DNA of 12,179 bases from Paenibacillus sp. (lineage in GTDB: Bacteria; Bacillota; Bacilli; Paenibacillales; NBRC-103111): contig JARBUQ010000069.1 of NCBI GenBank assembly GCA_029239545.1, positions 1 through 12,179 on the forward strand, given 5' to 3'. Position 1 is the first letter of the stretch. Every line of letters starts with the position of its first letter. Below are positions 1 through 6,410 of the stretch, piece by piece. The position numbers and the translations under genes are program-made. The notes under the pieces were generated by a model. It was not told the origin of the DNA. It worked only from the letters and a program-made list of their open reading frames with translations, and made no database searches.

Positions 1-1
1 C

Positions 2-196
2 ACCCATGCGCTAACGCTGACTATCCCAGCCTTGCTCTCAGGATCCCATTTGTTCTGCGTTGTTCCGGGACCTACAAAACGCAAGGCGGTCGAGCGTACG
101 CTTAACGGATCAATTTCAACCGAATGTCCATCAACGATTTTGCGGGAACATCCGGATTGTACCCTTTACGTGGATAGGGATTCTTATGGGAATTAA
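2..196 (+). CDS. Glucosamine-6-phosphate deaminase/isomerase-like protein, C-terminal part (5' truncated by window edge)
   Basis: Frame 2 is open from the window edge to a TAA at 194-196 and encodes 64 residues. The reading resembles the C-terminal end of the NagB/6-phosphogluconolactonase-like sugar-phosphate isomerase family. It begins THALTLTIPALLSGSHLFCV, continues through a VVPGPTKRKAVERTL segment and ends with CPSTILREHPDCTLYVD, matching the family pattern of a helix of lysines followed by cPaSiLqlHpdvtlivD. The family converts glucosamine-6-phosphate to fructose-6-phosphate and ammonia in the cytosol. The stop codon lies inside or just before the start of the nagA-like gene (11-nt overlap with ATG 186), so the two are probably translationally coupled and act in successive steps. 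The catalytic residues lie upstream of the window, so activity and exact substrate cannot be judged; a paralogous NagB-like protein of other specificity is possible. Confidence 0.75.
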   Translation, partial: THALTLTIPALLSGSHLFCVVPGPTKRKAVERTLNGSISTECPSTILREHPDCTLYVDRDSYGN

Positions 197-1364
197 AGAT
201 ATGAACTTGCAGGCCATTCATTATGCAACGGGTGAGCCTATCTCGATCTGCATGGAACAGGGGGTTATCCGGAGCATTGAACCGATCAGTTCGGAGAACC
301 TAGAAACGTTAGAGCTCGCGATTGTCGCTCCAGGCCTAGTCGATCTGCAGATTAATGGGTATGAAGGACATGATTTTAATCAAGTGCCGTATCCTGACAA
401 GATGGTTGGTGAAGTGATACGCAAGCTTTGGCAGGAAGGGGTGACTTCTTGCTTTCCAACGGTCATAACTAATAGTGATCAAGCCATTCAAGAAACTTTG
501 GAATCGATAGCTTTGGCATGCCGACAGGATCCTGTTGCAGATCATGGAATTGCTGGAATCCATCTGGAAGGTCCATTCATTTCTCCGAATGACGGCGCTC
601 GCGGAGCACATAATTGTGATTATGTAAAACCGCCGGATTGGGAGTTGTTTAACCGTTGGCAGGAAACATCCGGTGGACGAATTCGGATTATCACTCTATC
701 ACCAGAATGGCCGAACAGCGCTAAATTTATAGCCAAATGTACGGAAAATGGCGTAACGGTTTCGATTGGACACACATCAGCAACTCCGGAACAAATAGGT
801 GAAGCCGTTGAAGCGGGCGCCCGGATGTCAACTCATCTTGGCAATGGCGCTCACCTGATGATGCCGCGTCATCCTAATTATATCTGGGAGCAATTGGCTC
901 AGGATCGATTGTGGAGCTGTGTGATCGCTGATGGCTTTCACTTGCCCGATCAAGTGCTGAAGGTTGTGTTTAAAGTGAAAGGTGCTCAAGCCATGTTGGT
1001 AAGTGATGCGGTTTCACTAAGTGGCCTGCCGGCGGGTACTTACACAACGCACATTGGCGGTTCCGTCGTTTTAACACCGGAAGGAAAGCTGCATCTCGCT
1101 GAAGACGAGCACCTCTTAGCTGGATCGGCGCAAATGCTGCTCAGGGGCATTGAGCATGTAACGAATCGAAATCTTGCTGAATTAGTGGATGCTTGGGACA
1201 TGGCTTCAGTAAGAACGTCCAGTTTTATGAAGCTGCCTTCTGCTGCAGGCCTGGCTCCAGGAGCTCCAGCCGATTTGGTTCTGTTCCGTAGAGAAGGAAG
1301 CCGAATTCGTTTGGAACGTACGATTAAGTTGGGCAAACAAGTCTTTTTAAGGGAGGAAAAATAA
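186..1364 (+). CDS. nagA: N-acetylglucosamine-6-phosphate deacetylase-like amidohydrolase
   Basis: This is a 392-residue amidohydrolase-superfamily protein of the NagA type, which removes the acetyl group from N-acetylglucosamine-6-phosphate in the cytosol. The first strand carries PGLVDLQINGYEGHDF, so the usual HxH is replaced by Q55-x-N57, as in E. coli NagA. HLEGPF supplies the probable metal ligand E128; IGHTSAT and STHLGNG supply H196 and H217; VSDAVSLSG supplies the catalytic Asp D274. The end (LAPGAPADLVLF) is the usual amidohydrolase beta-sandwich return. ATG 186 is preferred because AGGGA at 176-180 sits five bases upstream; ATG 201 is the alternative. The frame is open further upstream to 60, but that stretch encodes the upstream nagB-like tail in another frame. 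The metal-site loop THLGNGAHLMMPRHPN differs from the classical THLYNAM form, suggesting a divergent subfamily, so the substrate is less certain than the fold. Confidence 0.85.
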   Translation: MGIKDMNLQAIHYATGEPISICMEQGVIRSIEPISSENLETLELAIVAPGLVDLQINGYEGHDFNQVPYPDKMVGEVIRKLWQEGVTSCFPTVITNSDQAIQETLESIALACRQDPVADHGIAGIHLEGPFISPNDGARGAHNCDYVKPPDWELFNRWQETSGGRIRIITLSPEWPNSAKFIAKCTENGVTVSIGHTSATPEQIGEAVEAGARMSTHLGNGAHLMMPRHPNYIWEQLAQDRLWSCVIADGFHLPDQVLKVVFKVKGAQAMLVSDAVSLSGLPAGTYTTHIGGSVVLTPEGKLHLAEDEHLLAGSAQMLLRGIEHVTNRNLAELVDAWDMASVRTSSFMKLPSAAGLAPGAPADLVLFRREGSRIRLERTIKLGKQVFLREEK

Positions 1365-1524
1365 TGAAATTCTTGCGTCTACTTGACCTTATCGCTTACG
1401 ATAATATTGGCGTGATGAAGAGATGTTCGTTCAAAGCCATCTAAGTGAAGGAGAGGCTGATCATAAGCCGCTGTTTGAGGCTCTTCGCGAAACGGGCTAT
1501 GCAGGTTGGGTTATAATGAAATGA
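1364..1524 (+). pseudogene. Remnant of sugar phosphate isomerase/epimerase (TIM-barrel, xylose-isomerase-like)
   Basis: A good ribosome binding site (GGGAGG, 1351-1356) precedes an ATG at 1364 that overlaps the nagA stop as TAATGA. This frame gives only MKFLRLLDLIAYDN and a few more codons before a TAA at 1441-1443. In a different frame, from about 1405 to the TGA at 1522, the sequence reads YWRDEEMFVQSHL, then SEGEADHKPLFEAL, then RETGYAGWVIMK. That matches the C-terminal end of sugar phosphate isomerase/epimerase proteins (an H-x-GEGxxD motif, then the helix FxALrexGYxGW). A normal member has roughly 270-300 residues, so nearly all of the barrel is missing. The simplest reading is a large internal deletion with loss of frame, leaving the start region and the tail. 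It is not expected to make an enzyme. Confidence 0.7.
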
Positions 1525-1541
1525 TAGTAGGTGGTAGTGAT

Positions 1542-2447
1542 ATGGGGATGGAAGGGGAAATACCCTTTTATCAAAGCAAGGATCAGCTTAATAGAGCGTT
1601 TCCTTTTAAAATCTTGCGTTACTCCAGCAGTCTGCTGAAGCAGCCCATGCATAGTCACGATTATGTTCAGATCGCTTATGTCCTTCGCGGTGTTTGCAAG
1701 CATCAATTACGAGGTAAGTCGCTTACAGTAAGCAGAGGCGATATTTTCATCATTGCTCCCAATATTGGGCATAGTCTGAGTGCGATCGAGGATAAAGAGT
1801 TCGAAGTGGTGCTTGTCGATTTTATACCTAATCTAGTTCAGGAGCAATTAAAGCCCTTTTCCGATACACTAAATCCTTTACTTCAGCATTCCGATGAGGA
1901 CTACAAGATTCCTTTCATACACCAATCTTGGCTTCATTTCGGGAAGAGCAAGCAGGTTTTCGTCGAGCAGCTTCTTCAGGATATACAGGATGAATACGAG
2001 CATCGTGAAGTCGGATTCGAACACTCGATCCTGCTTAACTTAGCCAAGCTGTTGATCTTAATCGATCGTGAATACCGAAAGGAAAAAAGGAAGCCTGCCA
2101 AACAACCAGCACTTGCAGACCGACATCCGATTGATGATGTGAAACGATACATTTATGATAATTTCAGTCAAGATATTCCCATGGAGCATGGGGCATTCAT
2201 AGCGAATATGGCTCCCGCTTATTTCAGCCATCAGTTCAAAAAAGAAACGGGACAAACGTTTGTAGATTTCGTCACTGAGGTACGGATTGAGAGGGCGATG
2301 GAGCTTATCCGGCGCGATACGCATACGATTACACAAATCGGATTTCAGGTAGGTTTCCATCATTTGAGCCATTTTATCCGAACCTTTAAGAAACGTTGCG
2401 GGATCACACCAACGGAATATAAGAAAACATTCGGCAGTAATCTATAA
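1542..2447 (+). CDS. AraC-family transcriptional regulator with N-terminal cupin domain
   Basis: This is a 301-residue AraC/XylS-type regulator. Residues about 30-95 form a cupin sensor domain (MHSHDYVQIAYVLRG, then GDIFIIAPNIGHSL), which in this family usually binds a sugar or related small molecule. Residues about 196-297 form the DNA-binding domain with two helix-turn-helix units. The first includes APAYFSHQFKKETG; the second includes ITQIGFQVGFHHLSHFIRTF, followed by the family end signature GITPTEYKK. ATG 1542 is chosen because AGGTGG at 1529-1534 lies seven bases upstream; the frame extends back to a TTG at 1506 that would overlap the upstream remnant. The first helix-turn-helix is slightly unusual (MEHGAFIANMAP where the family normally has a form like LeelAehvhlsP). 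It probably controls the surrounding sugar genes, but its ligand and operator are not visible. Confidence 0.88.
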   Translation: MGMEGEIPFYQSKDQLNRAFPFKILRYSSSLLKQPMHSHDYVQIAYVLRGVCKHQLRGKSLTVSRGDIFIIAPNIGHSLSAIEDKEFEVVLVDFIPNLVQEQLKPFSDTLNPLLQHSDEDYKIPFIHQSWLHFGKSKQVFVEQLLQDIQDEYEHREVGFEHSILLNLAKLLILIDREYRKEKRKPAKQPALADRHPIDDVKRYIYDNFSQDIPMEHGAFIANMAPAYFSHQFKKETGQTFVDFVTEVRIERAMELIRRDTHTITQIGFQVGFHHLSHFIRTFKKRCGITPTEYKKTFGSNL

Positions 2448-2474
2448 ATTGATAAAGAAAGAGGTGTACCATTT

Positions 2475-3554
2475 ATGACTCAAAAGGTACTGAAGGTTGG
2501 TATTATCGGACAAGGTCGCAGTGGTCGTGACATTCATGGCAATCTGCTCGTACAAATAAACGAATATTATACGATTGTCGCAGTAGCCGATTCGATTCCA
2601 GAACGTCAGAAGCGTGCGGAACAGGAGTATGGTTGCAAAGCCTATGCTACCTGGGAGGAAATGGTTTCGAACGAGGAGCTGGATTTAGTCGTGAACGCAT
2701 CCCCAAGCCATCTGCATTTCCCTATCACCCTGGAGTTGTTAAATAAGGGGTTTCATGTACTTTGTGAAAAACCGTTAGCCAAATCAGTAGAAGAAGTGGA
2801 TCAATTAATTGAAGCTTCGAAGCGATCAGGTAAAATATTGGCGGTATTCCAGCAATCCCGTTATCAGCCTGCTTTTGTCCAGATTCAAAAAGTAATAGAT
2901 TCCGGCGTGTTAGGCCGTATCGTCCAGATTGATTTCTCCTTGAACGGCTTCGCTCGTCGTTGGGATTGGCAGACGCTGCAAAGCAACAATGGCGGAAACC
3001 TTATGAACACCGGACCGCATCCATTGGATCAAGCGCTGCAATTGTTCGGAACCGATGTAATACCGCATGTATTGTGTATGATGGATCGAACAAATACATT
3101 TGGTGATGCAGAAGACTATGTGAAGCTGATTCTCAGAAAACAAGGCTATCCGACAATTGATCTTGAAATCTCATCGTGCGCTGCTTTTCCTCATGAGCAA
3201 TTTAATATTCAAGGCACGAACGGCGGACTCCACGGTACTGCAGGGCAATTAGAATGGAAATATTTCAAACCAGAAGAAGCGCCTGCTCAACAGTTGACGA
3301 AAGAACCGTTATTCGACAGCAATGGAATGCCCGCTTACTGCAGAGAGACATTAACTTGGATCACCGAAAGTTGGGATGTATCGCTACCAGAGGGCAAGTC
3401 GGCGTTTGACCATATGACGGAGAAATTATATTTGATGCTTTACCGTACTTTATGCAATGGCGCTCCATTAGAAATCACTCCGGAGCAGGTACGACAGCAA
3501 ATGTGGGTAATGGAAGAATGCCGCCGTCAAAATCCGCATATCTATCACGTTTAG
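2475..3554 (+). CDS. Gfo/Idh/MocA-family NAD(P)-dependent oxidoreductase
   Basis: This is a 359-residue protein of the glucose-fructose/inositol dehydrogenase family, which oxidises or reduces sugars, inositols or amino-sugar derivatives in the cytosol. The N-terminal Rossmann fold shows KVGIIGQGRSGRD (GxGxxG at residues 12-17), and ADSIPER follows the second strand. CEKPLAKS holds the family EKP motif at residues 98-100, and the C-terminal domain carries MNTGPHPLDQAL with the likely catalytic D185 and nearby H182. ATG 2475 follows a GAGGTG ribosome binding site at 2461-2466. It lies 27 bp behind the AraC gene on the same strand, so the two are probably cotranscribed. The sequence alone does not fix the substrate; neighbouring NagA- and NagB-like genes suggest an amino sugar or its phosphate. 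Confidence 0.88.
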   Translation: MTQKVLKVGIIGQGRSGRDIHGNLLVQINEYYTIVAVADSIPERQKRAEQEYGCKAYATWEEMVSNEELDLVVNASPSHLHFPITLELLNKGFHVLCEKPLAKSVEEVDQLIEASKRSGKILAVFQQSRYQPAFVQIQKVIDSGVLGRIVQIDFSLNGFARRWDWQTLQSNNGGNLMNTGPHPLDQALQLFGTDVIPHVLCMMDRTNTFGDAEDYVKLILRKQGYPTIDLEISSCAAFPHEQFNIQGTNGGLHGTAGQLEWKYFKPEEAPAQQLTKEPLFDSNGMPAYCRETLTWITESWDVSLPEGKSAFDHMTEKLYLMLYRTLCNGAPLEITPEQVRQQMWVMEECRRQNPHIYHV

Positions 3555-3569
3555 GGGATGCGGTAAACA

Positions 3570-3711
3570 ATGAATAACCAAAAACGTAGAGAAAGTATAC
3601 CTAGATCACAATGCTACAGATGCATGGAAATTATTGAAATACGACGTAGGCCATATAGAAACAGAGGAAATGCGCAAAGAAAGTATATCTTTTTTGCGAA
3701 AACGGTTATAG
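3570..3711 (+). pseudogene. Probable remnant of an alpha/beta hydrolase (C-terminal tail only)
   Basis: An ATG at 3570 lies just after the oxidoreductase stop; its own frame gives an arginine-rich, non-family-like peptide. The frame beginning at 3574 is different and looks coding. It reads KNVEKVYLDHNATDAWKLL, then KYDVGHIETEEMRKE, then SISFLRKRL to a TAG at 3709-3711. This resembles the last strand and helix of dienelactone-hydrolase or prolyl-oligopeptidase-like alpha/beta hydrolases, where a GH pair supplies the catalytic histidine and the protein ends with an amphipathic FLxxxL helix. About 45 residues remain of a family that usually has 250 or more. A start codon followed quickly by a C-terminal tail in another frame mirrors the remnant at 1364-1524. 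The family name is tentative; that this is a degraded gene is somewhat firmer. Confidence 0.42.
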
Positions 3712-3735
3712 AGATCCCCAAATATTGCTGATAGA

Positions 3736-3766
3736 AAAACCACTCCGTTCATTCTGGGTGGTGTTT
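3736..3766 (+). terminator. Weak hairpin, possible terminator of the sugar operon
   Basis: ACCAC at 3739-3743 pairs with GTGGT at 3758-3762; the stem can extend inward by a T-G and a C-G pair around a loop of about ten bases. On the plus strand the following bases (GTTTGGCTT) are only partly T-rich. Read on the minus strand the same stem is followed by five T residues. It could slow or end transcription in either direction, but the stem is short. Confidence 0.3.
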
Positions 3767-3783
3767 GGCTTATATTTAATTAC

Positions 3784-3805
3784 ATTAATAATTAATATTA
3801 TTAAT
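3784..3805. repeat. AT-only inverted repeat
   Basis: ATTAATAA at 3784-3791 and TTATTAAT at 3798-3805 are exact inverted copies around the six-base centre TTAATA. Every base in the 22 bp is A or T, inside a longer AT-rich run from about 3770 to 3813. It could be a site of easy melting or protein binding, or simply low-complexity intergenic DNA. Confidence 0.45.
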
Positions 3806-3888
3806 TAAATAAAACCGCAGCCGTTTACCGGCGATGTATTGAGGCCAACTCCGACCATCAAAGATTCGGAATTGTAGTGTAAATAGGA

Positions 3889-3927
3889 GAAGACGCCGTT
3901 ACTTCAAACGGCGTCTTCTTTCTTTTC
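3889..3927 (+). terminator. Strong rho-independent terminator upstream of rpoN
   Basis: GAAGACGCCGTT (3889-3900) and AACGGCGTCTTC (3907-3918) form a perfect 12-bp GC-rich stem around a six-base loop. The bases TTTCTTTTC follow on the plus strand. This is a textbook intrinsic terminator and should separate the upstream sugar genes from rpoN. The nearest clear upstream gene ends more than 300 bp earlier, so it may originally have served a gene that has been lost. Confidence 0.85.
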
Positions 3928-3997
3928 AAGTCGAAATGGACAAAAAGGGATCGTACTTGAATACATATATAAGCAAAAACATAAAGGGGTGATGTAC

Positions 3998-5323
3998 ATG
4001 CGCCCAGGATACGGAATGTTCCAACAGCAAGCCGCCAAAATGCGGTTAACTCCGCAATTGCGAAAAGCCATAACGATTCTCCAGCTCTCGACACCGGAAT
4101 TGTTGGAGGTTGTCCAGCAGGAGATGAATGATAACCCGGTATTGGAATTCACCGGAAACGAATGGGATGTGTATAATGGCACTCGTAAATTCCCTAATGC
4201 GATAGGGAGGAATGATCAAATCTATGACCCCTTACAACATGCCCCGTCGAATGAGGTGACCCTGGAAAGGCATTTAAAGGAGCAGTTGAGCTTTATAAAA
4301 AAGATCCCGCCAACTATTCGTAAAATTATCACGTTTATGATCGGAAATCTGGATAATAATGGCTACCTTGGATCCTCCTTAAATGAAATTTCCGACGTAT
4401 TTAAGGTTGATCTTGCTCAAGCAGAGCTTGCGCTGAGGATCTTACAGGGCTTTGAGCCCGTCGGCGTAGGAGCAAGAAATTTGAGAGAATGTCTGCTTCT
4501 TCAGGTCCAGTCCTTGTCGGAGTGCTTTCCGTTAGTATCCGTACTCATTCGTAGTCATCTGAAGGATGTTGCTGATTATCGCGTTCATAAATTGTCGACG
4601 ATACTGCAAGTGACTGCTCAAGAAATTAAGACTGCGATCGATGTAATCAAAGGATTGAATCCTAGACCTGGGGCAGCATTTCATATAGAAGCAGTGCCCT
4701 ATATTATTCCCGAGGTCATCATCGAAAAGGAAGGTGAACAGCTCGTTGTGCTGATTCATCAAGCAGCGTCGCCCCGCCTCTCCGTTAATGGTTATTACGA
4801 ACGAATGGCGAAGGATGGCAGCGACAATTACGAAGCAACAAAGTTCCTCTTTGGTAAAATAAACTCAGCGATGTTCTTCCTGAAGTGTTTGGAGCAAAGA
4901 CGAAAGACCATATTCCGCGTAGCGCAAGCCATCGTGGAGGAACAGACCGATTTTTTTTGGAAGGGTGCTTCGCATCTCAAACCGATGACTTTGAAGTGTA
5001 TTGCCGATAAACTCAATGTGCATGAATCGACGGTCAGCCGCGCGACGGCTGGCAAATATGCCCAAACGCCATGGGGCATCTTCGAGCTGAAGTATTTTTT
5101 CCCCTCCGGTTTGCAAATGGACCTAGGAGATCCAGCGTCCTCGGAGCGCGTAAAAGCGAGAATAAAGGAATGGATCCATGGGGAAAACCATGCGAAGCCT
5201 TACTCCGACCAGAAGCTGGCAGAGCTAATGATGAAGGAAGGCATTCAAATTTCTCGCCGCACTGTGAACAAATATCGGGAGGAGTTAGGCATATCTTCTT
5301 CCCTGAGAAGGAAACGCATATAG
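3998..5323 (+). CDS. rpoN: RNA polymerase sigma-54 factor RpoN (SigL)
   Basis: This is a 441-residue sigma-54, close to the usual length of Bacillus SigL. Residues about 1-50 form the activator-interacting region (MRLTPQLRKAITILQLSTPE, then NPVLE). The core-binding region spans about 80-270, with IPPTIRKIITFMIGNLDNNG and NPRPGAAF as family markers. LEQRRKTIFRVAQAIV and the helix-turn-helix HESTVSRATAGKY (residues 342-354) follow. The C-terminal RpoN box reads SRRTVNKYREEL (419-430), close to the canonical ARRTVAKYRE, and recognises the -24 element. ATG 3998 is chosen because AAGGGG at 3984-3989 lies eight bases upstream; ATG 3992 and GTG 3989 are too close. It directs core polymerase to -24/-12 promoters that need an ATP-driven enhancer-binding protein. 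It is convergent with yodP, whose divergent control region carries two such promoters. Confidence 0.96.
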   Translation: MRPGYGMFQQQAAKMRLTPQLRKAITILQLSTPELLEVVQQEMNDNPVLEFTGNEWDVYNGTRKFPNAIGRNDQIYDPLQHAPSNEVTLERHLKEQLSFIKKIPPTIRKIITFMIGNLDNNGYLGSSLNEISDVFKVDLAQAELALRILQGFEPVGVGARNLRECLLLQVQSLSECFPLVSVLIRSHLKDVADYRVHKLSTILQVTAQEIKTAIDVIKGLNPRPGAAFHIEAVPYIIPEVIIEKEGEQLVVLIHQAASPRLSVNGYYERMAKDGSDNYEATKFLFGKINSAMFFLKCLEQRRKTIFRVAQAIVEEQTDFFWKGASHLKPMTLKCIADKLNVHESTVSRATAGKYAQTPWGIFELKYFFPSGLQMDLGDPASSERVKARIKEWIHGENHAKPYSDQKLAELMMKEGIQISRRTVNKYREELGISSSLRRKRI

Positions 5324-5340
5324 TTTAAAGGGGGGCAAAT

Positions 5341-6198
5341 TCACTTCAACATCTTGGTCCACAAATTCATGTCCTCAAATTTATCGTAAATATCGCAATT
5401 TTTCGTTAGTCTGCCGTAATAACGGTATCCCATCTGGAAGAAAACAGCGTTCATACCGAAAGAAAGGGCTCTGGATAAGGAGTAAGCGCAAGTAATGTTT
5501 CGCGCGAGTAATTCATCTTCCAAGGCATGCATAAGCAATCTCATGAGTCCTTGATTACGATAGGCAAGGAGAGTGGCGCAATCCGTCATTTCCGCATTGG
5601 AGTAGACCGTATTGATCTCAGCGGAGGCGGCGCTAATCAGTTGATGCGGCGATTCTACGAGATAATAAATGGTTCCCTCCCGCATTGTTTTTTCAACGTA
5701 CAAAGGATCATTCATCGGTGTCGGGTACGTTTGAAATATTTGATCGTATAAGACAGCAAGCCGCTCAGCATCCTCCGTCCGAGCTATACGCAGTGTACAT
5801 TGTTCCGGAACTAAGGGCCGACCTGGCTTGAGGGGAAGAGCTAGCACTTGCTTTAGAATGTGATCCTCCTCCATCCAATAATCGCTAGTCCGCCGCTCAA
5901 GATCATCATACAGTGCCATACAGTAAGCGTCGCGACCATTGAAATATCCTTTATAAATTCCCTCCAGCATGCAGCCTTTGGATAGAAAGGTTTGCCAGTC
6001 ATCCTCTCGCGATTTAATAAACACTTTGGTTAATGCATTAGCTTTGGCAATTTCGGCTATTCGCTTGCAGAGGGCATCCACATTCCCTTGATAGTCATCC
6101 ACCCGCAACCTTTTGTTAAAAAAATCGAGGCAAAAGCTTACTGTATAATCGTCGCCTTTTTCAACCTGATTCGTGTACGTTGGTAGATTATTTGGCAT
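5341..6198 (-). CDS. ablB: Beta-lysine N6-acetyltransferase (YodP/AblB type)
   Basis: This is a 285-residue GNAT-fold protein of the putative beta-lysine N-acetyltransferase family, which transfers acetyl from acetyl-CoA to the N6 amine of beta-lysine. The N-terminal half is the family-specific region (VSFCLDFFNKRLRVDDYQG, then TKVFIKSREDDW, then GCMLEGIYKGYFNGRDAYCM). The GNAT core starts near residue 132 (CTLRIARTEDAERLAVLY). The acetyl-CoA loop is RNQGLM at 214-219, followed by LSRALSFGMNAVFFQMGYRY. The start at 6198 is preferred: AAAGGGG lies eight bases upstream and a sigma-54 promoter places transcription start near 6231. The frame extends to 6327, but that would run back through the promoter. 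In Bacillus the gene usually follows kamA in one operon; here it is divergent from the rest and separated from rpoN by 17 bp with no clear terminator. Confidence 0.92.
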   Translation of the reverse strand: MPNNLPTYTNQVEKGDDYTVSFCLDFFNKRLRVDDYQGNVDALCKRIAEIAKANALTKVFIKSREDDWQTFLSKGCMLEGIYKGYFNGRDAYCMALYDDLERRTSDYWMEEDHILKQVLALPLKPGRPLVPEQCTLRIARTEDAERLAVLYDQIFQTYPTPMNDPLYVEKTMREGTIYYLVESPHQLISAASAEINTVYSNAEMTDCATLLAYRNQGLMRLLMHALEDELLARNITCAYSLSRALSFGMNAVFFQMGYRYYGRLTKNCDIYDKFEDMNLWTKMLK

Positions 6199-6241
6199 TC
6201 TGCATTCCCCTTTCTCCCTAAAATCGTTCCATTCATCTATT

Positions 6242-6257
6242 CGCAAAAATGGTGCCA
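6242..6257 (-). promoter_or_regulatory. Sigma-54 (-24/-12) promoter for yodP/ablB
   Basis: Read on the minus strand from 6257 to 6242 the sequence is TGGCACCATTTTTGCG. It matches the sigma-54 consensus TGGCAC-N5-TTGC, with exactly ten bases between the GG and GC pairs. Transcription would start near 6231, giving a leader of about 33 bases before ATG 6198 that includes the ribosome binding site. The match was found by reading, without a genome-wide score. Confidence 0.85.
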
Positions 6258-6319
6258 ACTGTAATCCGTGACCTCGAATGGTACAGCGTGCGCACAATAC
6301 CGAATGAATTATTAATTTT

Positions 6320-6357
6320 GCTGCCAAAAAAATAGCAGCTGCAAAATGTTTGGCGGC
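6320..6357. promoter_or_regulatory. Candidate enhancer (UAS) dyad between the divergent sigma-54 promoters
   Basis: GCTGCCAAA (6320-6328) and TTTGGCGGC (6349-6357) are inverted copies with one mismatch. The exact palindrome GCAGCTGC (6335-6342) shares their centre at 6338.5, and over the full 38 bp 14 of 19 paired positions match. The centre is about 98 bp upstream of the predicted yokU start and about 107 bp upstream of the predicted yodP start, normal distances for enhancer-binding protein sites. A second, weaker overlapping pair is ATTTTGC (6315-6321) with GCAAAAT (6341-6347). The role is inferred from position and symmetry. Confidence 0.6.
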
Positions 6358-6410
6358 TTTTCCCGCGAAAACTTACCCTAAAAGAAGTCTGGATGCCTAT
6401 TTCGAAAAGT

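Larger units (their letters stand above)
3712..3997. other. Intergenic region between the sugar operon and rpoN
   Basis: No convincing gene was seen across these 286 bases. The stretch holds a weak hairpin (3736-3766), a very AT-rich palindromic segment (3784-3805), a short GC-richer segment open in one frame to a TAA at 3880, and a strong terminator (3889-3927). The rpoN promoter must lie in the roughly 60 bases between that terminator and the ribosome binding site if rpoN has its own. TGGACA at 3937-3942 with the AT-rich ACATATATAAG at 3963-3973 is a poor sigma-A candidate with over-long spacing. Confidence 0.5.

Noticed and set aside
60..185. N-terminal extension of the nagA-like frame from a TTG at 60
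   Set aside because: It has no ribosome binding site, and the same bases clearly encode the conserved tail of a NagB-like protein in another frame.
1389..1404. Inverted repeat TTATCG-CTTA-CGATAA as an operator
   Set aside because: It is short and lies at the junction of a degraded gene, with no promoter at a sensible distance.
1512..1517. TATAAT as a -10 box for the AraC gene
   Set aside because: No -35 element is found 16-18 bases upstream and there is no extended -10 TG, so the match is probably chance within the remnant.
3805..3882. Open stretch ending TAA at 3880 as another gene tail
   Set aside because: Only about 25 codons, no family recognised and no start or ribosome binding site.
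3989..3997. GTG 3989 or ATG 3992 as the rpoN start
   Set aside because: They overlap or crowd the AAGGGG ribosome binding site; ATG 3998 has proper spacing and fits the usual RpoN N terminus.
6280..6306. GTGCGCAC palindrome flanked by GGTA/TACC and repeated CGAATG as a second activator site
   Set aside because: The arms and the palindrome do not share one centre, so the symmetry is weak compared with the dyad at 6320-6357.
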